DNA from: Membranipora membranacea
Lineage: Eukaryota; Bryozoa; Gymnolaemata; Cheilostomatida; Membraniporidae
NCBI GenBank assembly: GCA_914767715.1
Contig: OU612068.1
Span: 1,982,001 to 2,046,000 of the forward strand
DNA: 64,000 nucleotides
Direction: 5' to 3'
Part shown: in pieces, positions 12,501 to 23,525 of the stretch
Position numbering within the stretch: the stretch's first letter is position 1
Layout: the number at the start of each line of letters is the position of its first letter
Position numbers and translations under genes: made by a program
Notes under the pieces: model-generated
The model's input: the letters and a program-made list of their open reading frames with translations, nothing else
Told to the model about the DNA's origin: nothing
The model's database searches: none

Positions 12501-13523
12501 ACCAACAGAGCCTCAAACAACATCATTTATTTGAGGTAATTTATTCACTCCGCTCGACTGATTCACAGAATATCATTCCATATCATATACCATTCTCCCA
12601 CCTTATACGCTATAAAGATATTTTTACCAATGTTGAGAGACAGCAGGTTTGAATTCCATCTACCATAAGGTCGCGTATTGTAGCCGCATGGTTAATGTCC
12701 ATGAGTGGTTAAAACTTAGTCAAGCATACCGCGGTAATAATAAGGGCATTGTTTCCAAATTCTATAGGCAGGCGGCTTATGAGTGAACATACATACTAAC
12801 TCAGTTGTAACATGCCAGCATCGACTATATATCTCTTATTTTTATTAACAATATCCGACCTCAGAAGAGACATATAAAATTTGAGAGCTCAATGTATTGA
12901 CCTTGTAATGGCCTTGCAGTTGTTTGCCTCGTTACAACTACATAAAATTATCATCCAATTAGGAACGTTCTGACCAATAGTTAACCAATCAGCATTCTTC
13001 TTCTCCAACCAGTTGATGCGATGCTTATTATTATGGCAGACAGAAATGTATCATAATGTTTTGTTTTGTAGAAGTAAGTAGGACAGCTGTGGGCTGTGGT
13101 CAGGTCTGTGCAGTGTGGTGGGAGGGCATTAGCATGTAACACATAGTGTGCACATTTCTTGATCATTATATTGCCTGGGCGGCTAGATATTGTGGTTAAA
13201 TGACAGTGGGCTTGCTGGTGTGATATGGCTAAAATCTGTGTTTTGTTTCCTAAATTAATCCAGGCCTGTTCACCAACAAGCCACGTGGTTACAATACGCG
13301 ACCTTACGGTAGGTATCTCTCATACCACAGTAGTGTGTTGGTTTAGGATTTGTATTGCTTCATTGTATAGTTGTTTTTTACTTTTTAGACTGTTGACTGG
13401 GATAATTTACGATCGATAGACGCTCCTTTTATACCACAGCCTGATGATGATACAGACACCTGTTATTTCCAGCCTAGAAATCAGCTTCAGCAACTTCAGA
13501 TGTCAAATCTAGACCATGGATAG
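528..13523 (+). CDS. MASTL: MASTL / Greatwall serine-threonine kinase, 3' part (partial, six exons)
   Basis: Exons that join in phase: 528-692, 900-1127, 8383-9073, 11734-11906, 12323-12535, 13389-13523 (TAG). Greatwall is the mitotic AGC-family kinase that phosphorylates ENSA/ARPP19 to restrain PP2A-B55. Seen: the family motif [13 protein letters not shown] in the first exon, a long Ser/Thr-rich non-conserved middle insert (exons 2-3), then [13 protein letters not shown] and the activation-segment end [43 protein letters not shown]-like and R-A-N subdomain XI signals. The AGC tail [15 protein letters not shown] ends the protein. This split activation loop is diagnostic of MASTL. The N-lobe, HRD and DFG lie upstream of the window; a possible donor at base 5 (caaag/gtaggc) may end the preceding exon. 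All joins are phase 0 except 9073/11734 (phase 1). The start of exon 528 was chosen because it is the first AG after a pyrimidine tract and keeps phase 0. Confidence 0.93.
1147..1534 (+). repeat. Left terminal inverted repeat of the Ginger-type element
   Basis: About 390 bp. The outer 230 bp is built from alternating iterations of CACCCACAAGTGTAATAA and CCCTCAAATGTAATAA (about six each way). Then comes a non-repetitive part ending near ggggagacaac. It is inverted at the right end with a few mismatches and small indels. Confidence 0.9.
1535..2582. other. Non-coding transposon interior (left)
   Basis: AT-rich sequence between the left inverted repeat and the stop of the transposase gene. It would be the 3' UTR side of that gene. 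I see no open frame or repeat that I can name. Confidence 0.6.
2583..6709 (-). pseudogene. Ginger-type transposase: integrase + OTU protease + F-box-like protein, spliced, two in-frame stops
   Basis: Five exons on - join perfectly in phase: 6709-6465, 5724-4134, 3852-3754, 3448-3350, 3099-2583 (stop). Exon 2 holds a zinc-binding-like/linker start and an rve core ([28 protein letters not shown]; the three acidic residues are present). It then has a short basic GPY/F-like stretch ([11 protein letters not shown]) and an OTU domain with catalytic PDGNC and GTHYVV. The last exon begins with an F-box-like helix pair ([13 protein letters not shown], then [13 protein letters not shown]), followed by about 120 unrecognised residues. 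TGA codons interrupt exon 2 at 4951-4949 and 4846-4844, both in the linker between integrase and OTU. Reading frame and homology continue through them, so this is one decayed gene. The first exon begins with a hydrophobic stretch; whether it holds the true start or an upstream exon exists is unclear. Confidence 0.78.
6710..7675. other. Non-coding transposon interior (right)
   Basis: The region 5' of the transposase gene on -, holding the 11-bp minisatellite and otherwise no coding signal. Any 5' exon and the promoter of the transposase would be here. A good acceptor (ctttttcag) lies just before base 6709 on -, which hints at an upstream exon that I could not identify. Confidence 0.5.
6916..7052 (+). 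repeat. 11-bp minisatellite
   Basis: About twelve head-to-tail copies of GATGTAAATGA inside the transposon, upstream of its gene. It creates an artefactual repetitive reading frame on -. The copies are almost identical, so the expansion is recent. Confidence 0.95.
7676..8074 (-). repeat. Right terminal inverted repeat of the Ginger-type element
   Basis: Reverse complement of the left arm. It starts at gttgtctcccct and ends CTTGTGGGTGTAACA. The same TTATTACANTTGAGGGAAG and TTATTACACTTGTGGG iterations are present, with slightly different spacing from the left arm. Confidence 0.9.
9074..10360. other. MASTL intron, no recognised content
   Basis: AT-rich intron between the 8383-9073 and 11734-11906 exons. 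I see only short chance frames. Confidence 0.6.
10361..10894 (-). CDS. AID/APOBEC-like protein lacking zinc ligands (pseudo-deaminase), single exon
   Basis: An intact intronless ORF antisense in a MASTL intron. The open frame starts at 10936, but the Met at 10894 has the better context (purine at -3, G at +4) and gives an AID-like N-terminus, so I prefer it (177 aa; 191 aa from 10936). Residue numbers below follow the 191-aa form. Layout matches AID/APOBEC: basic/aromatic N-terminal helix, VKW...YCIFEL strand, LVE at 59-61, [12 protein letters not shown] at 82-93, [11 protein letters not shown], then [20 protein letters not shown] at 144-163. In active enzymes these read H-x-E, SWSPCxxC, ARLY and GLRxLxxAGVxV. 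Here His is Leu59, Glu61 is kept, and the two zinc Cys are Ile90 and Tyr93; Glu61 to position 90 is 29 residues, as in human AID. Catalytic deamination is therefore not expected. Related families in invertebrates are linked to immunity. Recognition is by pattern only. Confidence 0.6.
   Translation of the reverse strand: MALSSRQDLVNHFLFSKLHGVKWNAGAYCIFELQGAPLFFSTNYLVENDVLNYLEKITAESMKGASLIIYLNWSPISLYNDRWISWMQTRGVSLQIVCSAPYKMHEVSCSVCTEISAGSKLTWYRDNTLGIKKLMANGVMVRGFTLTDWCQLHLLINKLGNTTFTGKCFILVPIKPY
10937..11733. other. MASTL intron, no recognised content
   Basis: AT-rich intron. It would include any promoter of the antisense deaminase-like ORF. I see no defined motif. Confidence 0.55.
12536..13388. 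other. Last MASTL intron
   Basis: Donor gtaatt and acceptor tttttag, phase 0. No coding or repeat signal that I can name. Confidence 0.7.
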
Positions 13524-13846
13524 CACAATGTGACACCAAATTTTAACATAAGATTTTTCAGATGAATTTTCCGGCCATCAATTTTTATCCCAGTGATTGA
13601 TGTATTGCCATGATTATTGTAATGCAGTATTTAATGATTCGGAGTCATCTCAAGAGAGTTTATTTAGACCAATATTATTTATAGAAGCTTTTTCTAGTCA
13701 ACCTGCCCCTTTCCCCATTCTCCCCAAATCTTAGGTGGTTTTAATGACAGAATATTATTTTTCTGAATGCGTATCACGAAATAGTTCAGGCCTTTCTTTA
13801 TCGTAGCACACAGGTTATCGGTTGTATTCTCAGTGTATTGTCATCA

Positions 13847-13852
13847 AATAAA
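13847..13852 (+). promoter_or_regulatory. Candidate MASTL polyadenylation signal
   Basis: AATAAA 324 nt downstream of the MASTL stop, in AT-rich 3' UTR-like sequence. Confidence 0.45.
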
Positions 13853-14002
13853 TAGGCTATCTTCATGCAGATATTTAAACTGTATGTTACTTTGCAGAAC
13901 ATAAAATGGCATTCATCAAAACTGTAATCGTAAGAGATCTGATATACAGGCAATTAGGCGAATCATGAAAACAATATGATATAGATATAAACTGTTGTTC
14001 AG

Positions 14003-14484
14003 TTAAAGACTTCAGAAGGACCACAGCAATACATAGTCTGGCAGCTAGTTCTGCAGTAGTTACGCAATATTTTCACACTTAGAAAATTCAGAGCTCTCCT
14101 GGGTAAAAATTACGTATAGTGTTAGAAATTGTCCTCCCTTCTCATATATGAGGTATTTGCGAAGCCTAGTGCTGAACCAGCCCAATAAACTATCACTTGT
14201 ATCCCACCCTCCCTGTTGTATCTACCTGAGAGAATTGTATAAATTCATAAATGAAGTTATCTACTGTTGTAAAATGTCTCCTGACAATGGAACAATAATT
14301 ATTGGCACAGCACTAGGCTACATGAATACCTCAGCTCTTAGATGAGAAGGGAGGACAATTTCTAACACTATACATCATTTTTACCCTAAAGTGCCCTGAA
14401 TTTTCTAAATGTGAAAACAATGCATAATTACTGCAGAACTAGCTGCCAGACTATATATTGATGTGGTCCTTACGCAGGCTTTAA
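14003..14484. mobile_element. Fold-back MITE with about 130-bp inverted arms
   Basis: Starts TTAAAGACTTCAGAAGGACC and ends in the inverted form GGTCCTTACGCAGGCTTTAA. Arms of about 130 bp (14016-14144 and 14342-14471) pair with few mismatches around a 200 bp centre. TTAA at both ends fits a TTAA or TA target. It lies between the convergent 3' ends of MASTL and SMG9, and has no transposase. Confidence 0.8.
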
Positions 14485-14593
14485 GGAGTTATTAGTTATC
14501 GGTATCGGTATTGGCTGATTCAGAGAGCTGCCGAGAGTTTTGTCTCAACGCTTCCACCGCCATCTTTATGTGCTTCTCAGCTAAGATGATGCT

Positions 14594-17500
14594 TCAAATA
14601 AGCAAACGCATATACTCCTGTAGAAAAGGCGACTTCTTAACTGCCTCCCACATTTTACAAGCATACTGGAACCTGTGAACAGGCAATGAGAAACAAATTA
14701 GCATACTCACAACTCCGTAGTAACTGAGTTGTCTCTTATCCATACATGACAAGATGACGCTGAATCATTTTCAAATCCATTCAAATTAAGGTATAGTAAC
14801 TGTAGTAACTGTGTCAGCAAGTTTTCATAAAACCTTTATGGTTGGATAGGTGATTAGAAACTAATGAGGGAAAGAAATTTGATTTGCTAAATATCTCAGC
14901 GATAGCAGATACGGCCTCATTCTTAATCAGTTGCGCTTTTATATGATATCGATATGGTGTGATATCATTAGGTTTTATTCAGGTAAACATTCTATATATC
15001 CACTCTTGTTAACCTACCAGTTCTTTTCCGACAGCGTTGTGTGATGAAGTATGGGAGAGACATGCATCGACATGAGCTCCTGCACAAATCTGTCTTCATA
15101 TTTTTTAGTAATGTATTTTGAACCATCTAGAAACAGAACAACATGGCAAACAATTATATTACTGAGAAATGAGGAATATACGGTGCACAAATGAGCATCT
15201 ACAATGGATTAAAAATAAATCTCTTGAACTAAGGGGGTGTCAGCAGCTAGGTAGGGGTCAAACCTGAGAATCCTGAAACCCACACGACTACTCCGACTGA
15301 CTGTCATTTTTGTGCATAGACCAGCTCGAGAATTATAGCAAGGAACCATATGTAATAATGCAAATATGAAGTGTACATGTCCATACCTGATGTAGATGAT
15401 ATCGGAAGGGAAAGTATTTTAATATCCAATGATCCTTTATCTAAAAAGAAAATAATTTGAAACAAATAAATAAACTCTGAAGATTTATGTGCTCCTTAAA
15501 TGCTGGGCCACTATTATAGTTATAGTCAGCCAGCTTTTGATATGGCAGGTTTTCAATGTAGTGATATTTTCGAAAGTATCATAGAGAACTGAGTTCCAAA
15601 AAGTCCTTGCAACAAACACACAGAAATGAGAAGATATACAAGTAAATCATCTTACGTCTATGGATATGGAGTGATGACTTGTGATAGATTTTAGAGATGC
15701 TAGCTTCAATAGAAGTTGCCTCACTTGAGTCCATATCTTCAACACCTTTCATATTCTGTACAAAAACTGTAAAAAATAAAACCATGGTCTGAGGTTGACT
15801 TATGATAAATGAACTCTCGTCAAACAGATTTGACAGCTTACACATGAACACTATTGTAAGATTTTGGCCTGTTTGTTTGGGGAATCCAACTGCCCTTGAA
15901 ATAGACAGTTTTCTGAGCTCTAATTGTAGCCTCTATTCCGAGGTTTCCTCTCTTCAGTTTGGTACTTTTCACCCACGCCACATAGGAAAAGACGCTGAAA
16001 AGAGGGCTATTTTGAAAACCGCTTATCATAAGATAGTGAAGATGTTTGATTCCGAATCTTCACCATAGGGACATAGTTTGGGAAATAATTTTGGTATTTG
16101 GATAGTCATTTATATCAATTTTTGCCTGTTTTGCGGACAAATGATTTGGAAACCCTGTCCCTCAGGGTTTTCAATGATGCCGGTGCTCAATCAAGACACT
16201 TTCTTTGTTCCTGTTATAAGCTCCTTTTTCCTATGCGGAGGGGGTTACAAGTACCAAACTGGAGAGAGAACAACTCCAAATAGAGGCTCAAATTAGAGCT
16301 CAGAGAACTGTCTATAGTTAAGAATTTCTTGTGACATTGTTGCAATCATATTATTGAAACAGGTTGGGGTTAATTACACAGAGTAAGGACATATCCTTAC
16401 TCTATGTTAATGTCATCATTCAGTCATGCTAATCATCTTAGCTCTATGCTGTTTTTTCCGGTTGCCTTTATAATATTGTTGAACAACAATCCACCTTTGA
16501 ATTGTAATCCTTGTTTTAACATCTGTGACATCGCATTTATTATTTTCCTGTTTTTGGTACCATTTTCACCAATATTCACTTCTAATACCACAAGCTCATT
16601 ATTCTTATGTCATCAACATCGGCATTCATTTTTTCAAACAGTTTATAAAGGGCAACCAAGGTTTCAAACAACTTCTCATTGATGGCCATTGATTAATAGC
16701 AGATTGCACCTTCTGCATGGGGAAGAAGACAAAATATAATTCGGATGATTATTCAGCCAGAATTCTTGTGAAACATTTCTTCCATCAGGTACTCAAACTC
16801 AGCTAAAAGAGAATACCACATAGCAGTTTCCTGTTCCTGTTATTATTTAGCCTGTGCTCTATAATTATTACAGCAAAGTCTTGGAACCTCCCCTAAACTG
16901 AAGTGCTACCCAGCTTAGAGTCAGCAACTACTTTGAGTTTTGCATCGCGTAATGTACAAAGCTGATGCTGCCTAGCACATTATTTACTACCCACTAGTGC
17001 ATTGCTGCGAAACCTTGGTTGCCCTTTAAACAATTACTTTTGCAATCATTTAAAGGGCAACCAAGGTTTCGCAGCAATGCATTAATGGGTAGCAAATAAT
17101 GTGCTGGGCAGCATCAGCTTTGTGCATTACGCGATGCAAAACTCAAAGTAGTTGCTGACTCTAAGCTGGGTAACACTTCAGTTTAGGGGAGGTTCCAAGA
17201 CTTTGCTGTAATAATTATAGAGCACAGGCTAATTAATAACAGGAACAGGAAACTGCTATGTGGTATTCTCTTTTAGCCGAGTTTGAGTACCCTGATGGAA
17301 GAAATGTTTCACAAGAATTCTGGCTGAATAATCATCCGAATTATATTTTGTCTTTCTCCCCATGCAGAAGGTGCAATCTGCTATTAATCAATGGCCATCA
17401 ATGAGATGTTGTTTGAAACCTTGGTTGCCCTTTAACCATTTTAGTTTTCATGTCGCTATTAGAGATAGAATGATACAACAATATCTGTTTGATCTCAAAG

Positions 17501-20500
17501 CACCAATCTGGGAAGTGAAACTATCATAGTTACGGAGGGAATTAAATCGATGGAGGCCAATAGATTTCACTTTCACAAAAATAAAGAGCATAACTTAGTT
17601 TCAGGCTTCAGATGTTCTATAGATGGTTATTATTACCAATCTTAGAAGTAAACTCTGTATGGTCATCGATCTTCTCACTCGTGAGCTGAGGTGGTTTGAG
17701 CATTTCCACAGACTGCAACAATCTAAAAATAAAACAAATTCACACGGCAAGTTTTCCATACTCACTTTTTGCGTTGAAAATCAAATCGAAAAACAAAGTG
17801 ATGGTGTGACACGCATTATGAAACACTGGAAAATTTTAAAAGAAAAGTCATGACTATTGATTACATTCTTTCCAAAGCTTCCAGTTAGAAAGAATTATGA
17901 ATTTCATGATATTGCACTGTTTAAATCATCTCACAATCAAGTCCATACATGAGTGTGAGCACATAGACTGAGGACTTACTTGTGAATATTAGGGTCTGTA
18001 TGCCAGTTCTCAACCACAATAACGAGATGACAAACTGACAGCATAAACATAGTGAGCTCCATGTTGATAGAATCACAGATATCCTCACTATTATAGTCTA
18101 CTCTACCATATCGCCTCTCGTTAGATATGATGTGATCCAGAACTGAGGAGCTGAACAAAGGCTGACAATCTAAATAATTAAACAAGTTGTGTTTGAATGT
18201 TTATTTTGCACTTGTCAGCACTACCTGGATATCTAAAATGAGGGGGAGGGATGGGTCTATCAAATAGATTGAGCGATGATTTTTTAAACCAAATTATACC
18301 ATAGCTATCACTTTGCTCAAAATCATTGCTCCCATAGTCCTTCACTAAGGCAAAAAAGTTTCCAAATGGTTCACACAGAATGTATTTAGTTCCATAGGAC
18401 CATTTCTACAATAGGCTGATTCATTGTTTACACCTTGCCTGGGAGTGTTATCACGATGAGTGTTAGGGCTTAGTTAAGGTATGACATGCTAGGTGTGTAA
18501 CACCTTACACATATACCGGATCTTCAGTATCGATGGTATAATCTAGTATCATGGCACCAGGCGGATTGAACGCCTGTTATCTGATTGCACAGTTATATTG
18601 ACGTAGTAGGAGAGATTTTGTCACCAAGGTCAATCACCAGTACGGCCGTCAGAATCAGATCATATTAAAGTTCATGAGGTATTACTAATTACGCATGGAG
18701 CTTTCCCCAGTTATACTGCACTGGTATCATTCAGCTCACCTAACAATATTACTCGGTCTGAAGTGACATAGGCAGTAACCCCCAGAGAGGAGTGACCCGT
18801 TCGATCTCCTTGTGAGCTGCCCCCAGGGAAAGGTTTGGGTTCCTTCATAGGATAAGTAGCTAAGAGATTCATTATGCAGGTTTTGCCAACCCCTTCACAG
18901 CCAAGAACTCCCATCACCCTGAAATCAGAATTAATTATCACATCACATAGATATTAGGTTATGACTGGACACCGCTCATGGCCAGGTGGGCAGGTGATCA
19001 GCCAAAAACTATCATGGTGAGTTGAAAAATTGGTTATCCCTCGTAATACCATCACACATGTCTGATGTTGCCTTTCGAGGTAGGGTGTTCGAAGGAGTTG
19101 CCTGCAGGTTGTGAACCAAAATATGATGATACGCAGCACATGTAGCCATATATGACAACAATCTAATAGATCTAATATAATCTAATAGAGTAAGCATGTT
19201 TTAGCTCATAAAGAATAGGATAGGCTACACAAGTTGAGACTTTGTTTGTGTGGACCCTTTTGTATTTGGAAGTATTATACAACACGCTAGGGAAGCCTGC
19301 AAATTCAATTACTGAGTGGAAAGAGATGTGCACAACCAGTCTTATCTTATTCCCTCCGTTCTTAGAAGGAGAATGCTTAAAGTCGGGATCGAACAGGAAT
19401 AAGCCCAAATTTAGGTGTCATTATGCAGTTGGGCCAGACTTTGACCTGCAAGTTGCGAGTTATTCAAAAATATGTGGTAACTGCGCTAACAAGAAGAAGA
19501 CTTTCTTCCTTGGTGCTAGTGAGGCCAATCCGAAGTTTTAGCTTCATAATAATACATATTGGTGCACAAATAAGGGTTTTAGCACATACAACAGCATAAT
19601 TATACTCAAAAAAACATAAATTTGAGCTGACCCCAGTCTCCCCTTCCTCACAAGTAACTACCCTATATACCTATAGTCACTGTGCTCTTGGAGAAATTCA
19701 GTAAGCGCGTCTCCACACCAGTTCATATATTCATCTATAATTCTGAGGCTATCTGTCTGATGTGAGGCATTGGTCCAATCGGAACCTACACCAAATATAA
19801 TGTAATCAAAATAAACACTATCATACACATGTCAAATCTTTCTCTCGTTTCACAATCTAATAATAAATAATCTAATAAGGTCCATCGACTCACAGTATTC
19901 TAACAATTAATAATTTAGTATCATTTCAACATGGAATCACGCAGCTCAGTTAATATATTGTTGAATTACCACACCAACACAAGATAATGACCTATCCACG
20001 TATTATTATCATGGTTTTATGTCATCAAAGTAATGTGATTAGGCAGACCTGGACTAGGTTTGATGTCGTTTCTTTGTTGTATTTTATATGATGGTTGACC
20101 AGAGGGTAGCTCTCCTGATTGTAGTAGTGAAGGAATGCCATGTTTTGGACTTGTCGCTAGTCTTACATCAGGTTCTGCTGTCGGTTTCCAGAGCCGTCCA
20201 GCTGCTCTCATTTCGCTAGAAACTCCAGGCTTAGAAAACATCAAGATACTGTTGTAGGCATGTGAGCAACCCTAAGCATTAGGAGTTCCAGTTCCACAAG
20301 CTGTGAAAACTAACCAAACCTAAAGCTGGAACGATGGCAGCTGCATATTAATAAAGGAATCTTTTACACCTACAACAAGAACATCTGATCTCTCACACAT
20401 TTATTGTATTTATTTGATTCCAAACGTTATTGATTAACAATGTTACCTAGTCATAACACCCTCCCTGGTCATACTACCTAGTAATAGGAGTAACTATCTC

Positions 20501-20580
20501 ACCTTCTCATGTTTAGCCAGGATGATTGGAGTTTTGACTGGTGAGGCAGGGTGCTCCTGTTGTGATTTCTGCGACCCACC
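14594..20580 (-). CDS. SMG9: SMG9, nonsense-mediated decay factor (5' end not found)
   Basis: Ten exons on - join in phase: 20580-20503, 20229-20049, 19785-19671, 18918-18740, 18169-17980, 17722-17637, 15766-15656, 15440-15387, 15126-15018, 14672-14594 (TGA). SMG9 pairs with SMG8 and restrains the SMG1 kinase that phosphorylates UPF1 in nonsense-mediated decay. Signals in order: KTPIILAKHEK, MNWCGDALTEFL, P-loop GVLGCEGVGKT, VILLDCQPLFSSSVLDHII, SVCHLVIVVENWHTD, LLQSVEMLKPP, VFVQNMKG, SEKNWFQYACKMWEAVKKS and the end LQEYMRLLI. These follow the vertebrate protein closely in order and spacing. About 390 residues are accounted for. The acidic/proline-rich N-terminus and start codon lie upstream of 20580 and I could not place them. 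The first exon here begins in phase 0 after a clear acceptor (ttgttgacag). The 20229 exon start is less certain. Confidence 0.92.
15899..16318. repeat. Inverted repeat in a SMG9 intron (fold-back element)
   Basis: Arms 15899-15987 and 16232-16318 are imperfect reverse complements (left begins aaatagacagttttctgagc). The centre is about 240 bp. A short + strand open frame runs into it (to 16068), but nothing in it is recognisable. Probably a non-autonomous element. Confidence 0.65.
16647..17434. mobile_element. Two copies of a 385-bp MITE in inverted orientation
   Basis: Copies 16647-17030 and 17049-17434 are reverse complements with few mismatches, separated by 18 bp. Each copy has its own terminal inverted repeats AAAGGGCAACCAAGGTTTC, so this is a head-to-head pair of MITEs, not one simple hairpin. 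Relatives are at 29204-29335 and 61219. It sits in the SMG9 intron between the 17722-17637 and 15766-15656 exons and would fold into a very long hairpin in the pre-mRNA. Confidence 0.88.
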
Positions 20581-23138
20581 CTGTCAACAATATATACATC
20601 ACATACAACAATATAAACATCACATATAACAGTATATCAATTAGCATAATTGGTAACACATATAGATCAAGTTTGACCCATTGGGCCTATTTCGTGACAA
20701 TTCAAGGGGGCGAATTCAAATGAATGCAGATGAATAAGCCTGAAAGACAGTCACAACAGCAATGGGGTTATTTCCATAGTATGTAACAAAACAGCTCGTG
20801 TCATCTCATGGGAATGTGAGCTGGAAGATTATGATAATAGTGTTTATACTGCATTTAATGGCATTTCCCTTCTTCATTACAGAGAAGCGTATACGTCATA
20901 GGCTTAATCATGAAAAAATGCTAGTCTCACGCCCATGGTATACATGCATGTGTATGCACAATAATTATTTTCCAATGCAAACTTTACATCTTGAATCTTT
21001 CTGCACGAATTAAGTTGAATACATTAAATGTTTACTTACAAGTGGCATTTCTCACAAAGTATGGACTACGACAAGGATTTCCTCTTACCAGCAAATATCA
21101 GACAAGATCTGAAAGTCAAACATTGCAGACCATACAAATTATGTACATAAATCAGTTTCTGGATTCTTATGACAAATTGATTTTTATGGGCCATGTCATC
21201 ATTTAGAAACATTTACATTCTTACCAATCAAATCACCCTCATAAATCAAAAAATTATCTCAATAGACATGACTAGATCACTTCTTCTCTATCACGAACTA
21301 CCTACTAACAATAATACAAAAGCAGTTTGGACTCATGTTTGGTGGAATGCCTACCAAACATGGGCACCTGGGACAGGCAAGCATGTGCTTTGCATATGTA
21401 CAAGTGCTTGATACTAGTTGATACATACTTGTAAGCCTCGTCAGCTCAGGCTGCCATGCCAGGCCAATACCTATATATACGTAACGATTTGAGTACCAAG
21501 TCGCTGTTAACAAAAGACAAAAATTGAAAGATGTGAAAGAATCTGGATGTCTCGCTTGTTTTAATAAAAGAAGAAACAATGGTAAAAATGATGGTCTTCC
21601 ACCCAAATAACTCCAACGTCATAAAGTTGATATTCAATCACCTGCAAGCAAGTTTACTCCTTGCTGCAAGTTATTGGCTGTGGTCCTGTAAACTATTGGA
21701 GTCTCCTGGTATCATGGATATAGATACATTGAAGTTTAAATTTGCTGGATGGAGGTATCCAACATCAAATCACTACTGCACTAAATGGTGGGTATCTGGG
21801 AGTCTCTGATTGTAAACTGCAAGAGTTGCATGCATACATGTTTTGTAGTATAAATTAGTCAAAATATATTTCCTTTGTTGGTAGTTGTCACTGAGCAGAA
21901 GTGACCTAAGCCAAGCGCTTGCAAGCCAAAGGCATGAAATGGATTTAAATGTTGGCCCCCTAGCCTTATCTCAGAGGCCTTTGAGATAAGGCTAGGGCTC
22001 CTTGATTTTGCAAGCCTGTTTTGTGCCAAGAAAGAAGCCCTTGATCGACCACTGGTTACACAACCACTGGGCAAGAACAAACTACAGAAAGCCTGCGGAT
22101 CAGGCCCTTCGCACATGTCAGATATCTTCTAGCAAGAGTAGTAATAGCCACCCTGAAACTTGGTTTTTGATACTAACCATTTAACATTGGCAAAACACAG
22201 GAATGGCTCAGGCATATAATTGCAAGTCCTAGGGGCCCATACCTTTAACTTTGATGACATCAAACACTCAGTAACCTTAAAGCAAGTGCCTCATTTGGCT
22301 AACAGTGTGTTAAAGCTTTTTGATCACAGGGGTTACAGCAACCTGCTGTTTTCTCTGTATCAGTAGAGTAGGGTAATAGACTTAGAGAGAAATTAAATTC
22401 TTTGTGAATACAATAGCAAAATGTTTGAGAGTTTAATCTTACACTTCTTGTCCCTGTTGTTATTAACTGATTAGTTATATATTCTACATCTGAATCCTAT
22501 TCTGAATCTGTCTGTTCTGTGGGTTGCATTGATTGAATGATGATGATGATCATGATGATCATTTTGAAATTGTGTGCATTGTAACAAATGATCAGGTAAT
22601 TTCTGAGGGCATTGGTGCATATATAAGTGGGTTTCAGCACCAATGCATACACCTAAATTCCTGAAGGTTCCTACAAGGAGATTCTGCAGAGAGTGCTTTC
22701 TCTATAGGAAAATATTGCAAGGTTACTACACAGGTACAGAATTTTTTTATACCCCAATTTTCATTAAAAGTTAATGAGAAAATGATATAATGAACTCGCT
22801 GGAAATCATACACCTTATTCTATTGGTCCATTTTCATAAATTCCTCTTGTTATGAAACCACAACTCCAAAGTTTTGATTCTTTGAACCAGGGCAGATTAT
22901 TTGGTGCGTTGAGCAGGGAGGGTGGAAAGTGGGATATGTGTGAGAGATGTAAAATATTCATGGCACATTGTGAGTGAAAAAACATAGAAGTCATTACTCA
23001 TCACTAATGTATATTTTTACCAAGAATACTACGTGAGCCATATTTGATAGAGGAAGTCTCCTTGCTAGCTAATGAGAATGAGTGTTTCGCCCGATCTTTG
23101 TTTTCAAGAAAACTCATGTTCTCTTGACACCCCTACCA
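20581..23138. other. Region 5' of the recognised SMG9 exons
   Basis: Should hold the SMG9 5' exon(s) and promoter on -, but I found no frame resembling the SMG9 N-terminus. Contains a 15-bp-arm palindrome at 21959-21996. Otherwise plain AT-rich sequence with short chance frames. Confidence 0.5.
21959..21996. repeat. Short perfect inverted repeat
   Basis: Arms CCTAGCCTTATCTCA and TGAGATAAGGCTAGG with an 8-nt loop. Not followed by a T-run; role unknown. Confidence 0.8.
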
Positions 23139-23525
23139 TTCATTCATTCATTCATTCATTCATTCATTCATTCATTCATTCATTCATTCATTCATTCATT
23201 CATTCATTCATTCATTCATTCATTCATTCATTCATTCATTCATTCATTCATTCATTCATTCATTCATTCATTCATTCATTCATTCATTCATTCATTCATT
23301 CATTCATTCATTCATTCATTCATTCATTCATTCATTCATTCATTCATTCATTCATTCATTCATTCATTCATTCATTCATTCATTCATTCATTCATTCATT
23401 CATTCATTCATTCATTCATTCATTCATTCATTCATTCATTCATTCATTCATTCATTCATTCATTCATTCATTCATTCATTCATTTATTCATTCATTCATT
23501 CATTCATTCATTCATTCATTCATTC
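23139..23525 (+). repeat. (CATT)n microsatellite, about 97 units
   Basis: Uninterrupted ATTC/CATT tetranucleotide array of 387 bp with one base change near 23485 (catttatt). Because 4 and 3 have a 12-nt common period, all frames stay open and encode FIHS repeats; these are not genes. Confidence 0.98.

Noticed and set aside
15802-16068. + frame of 88 aa in a SMG9 intron
   Set aside because: It crosses an arm of an inverted repeat and has no family likeness.
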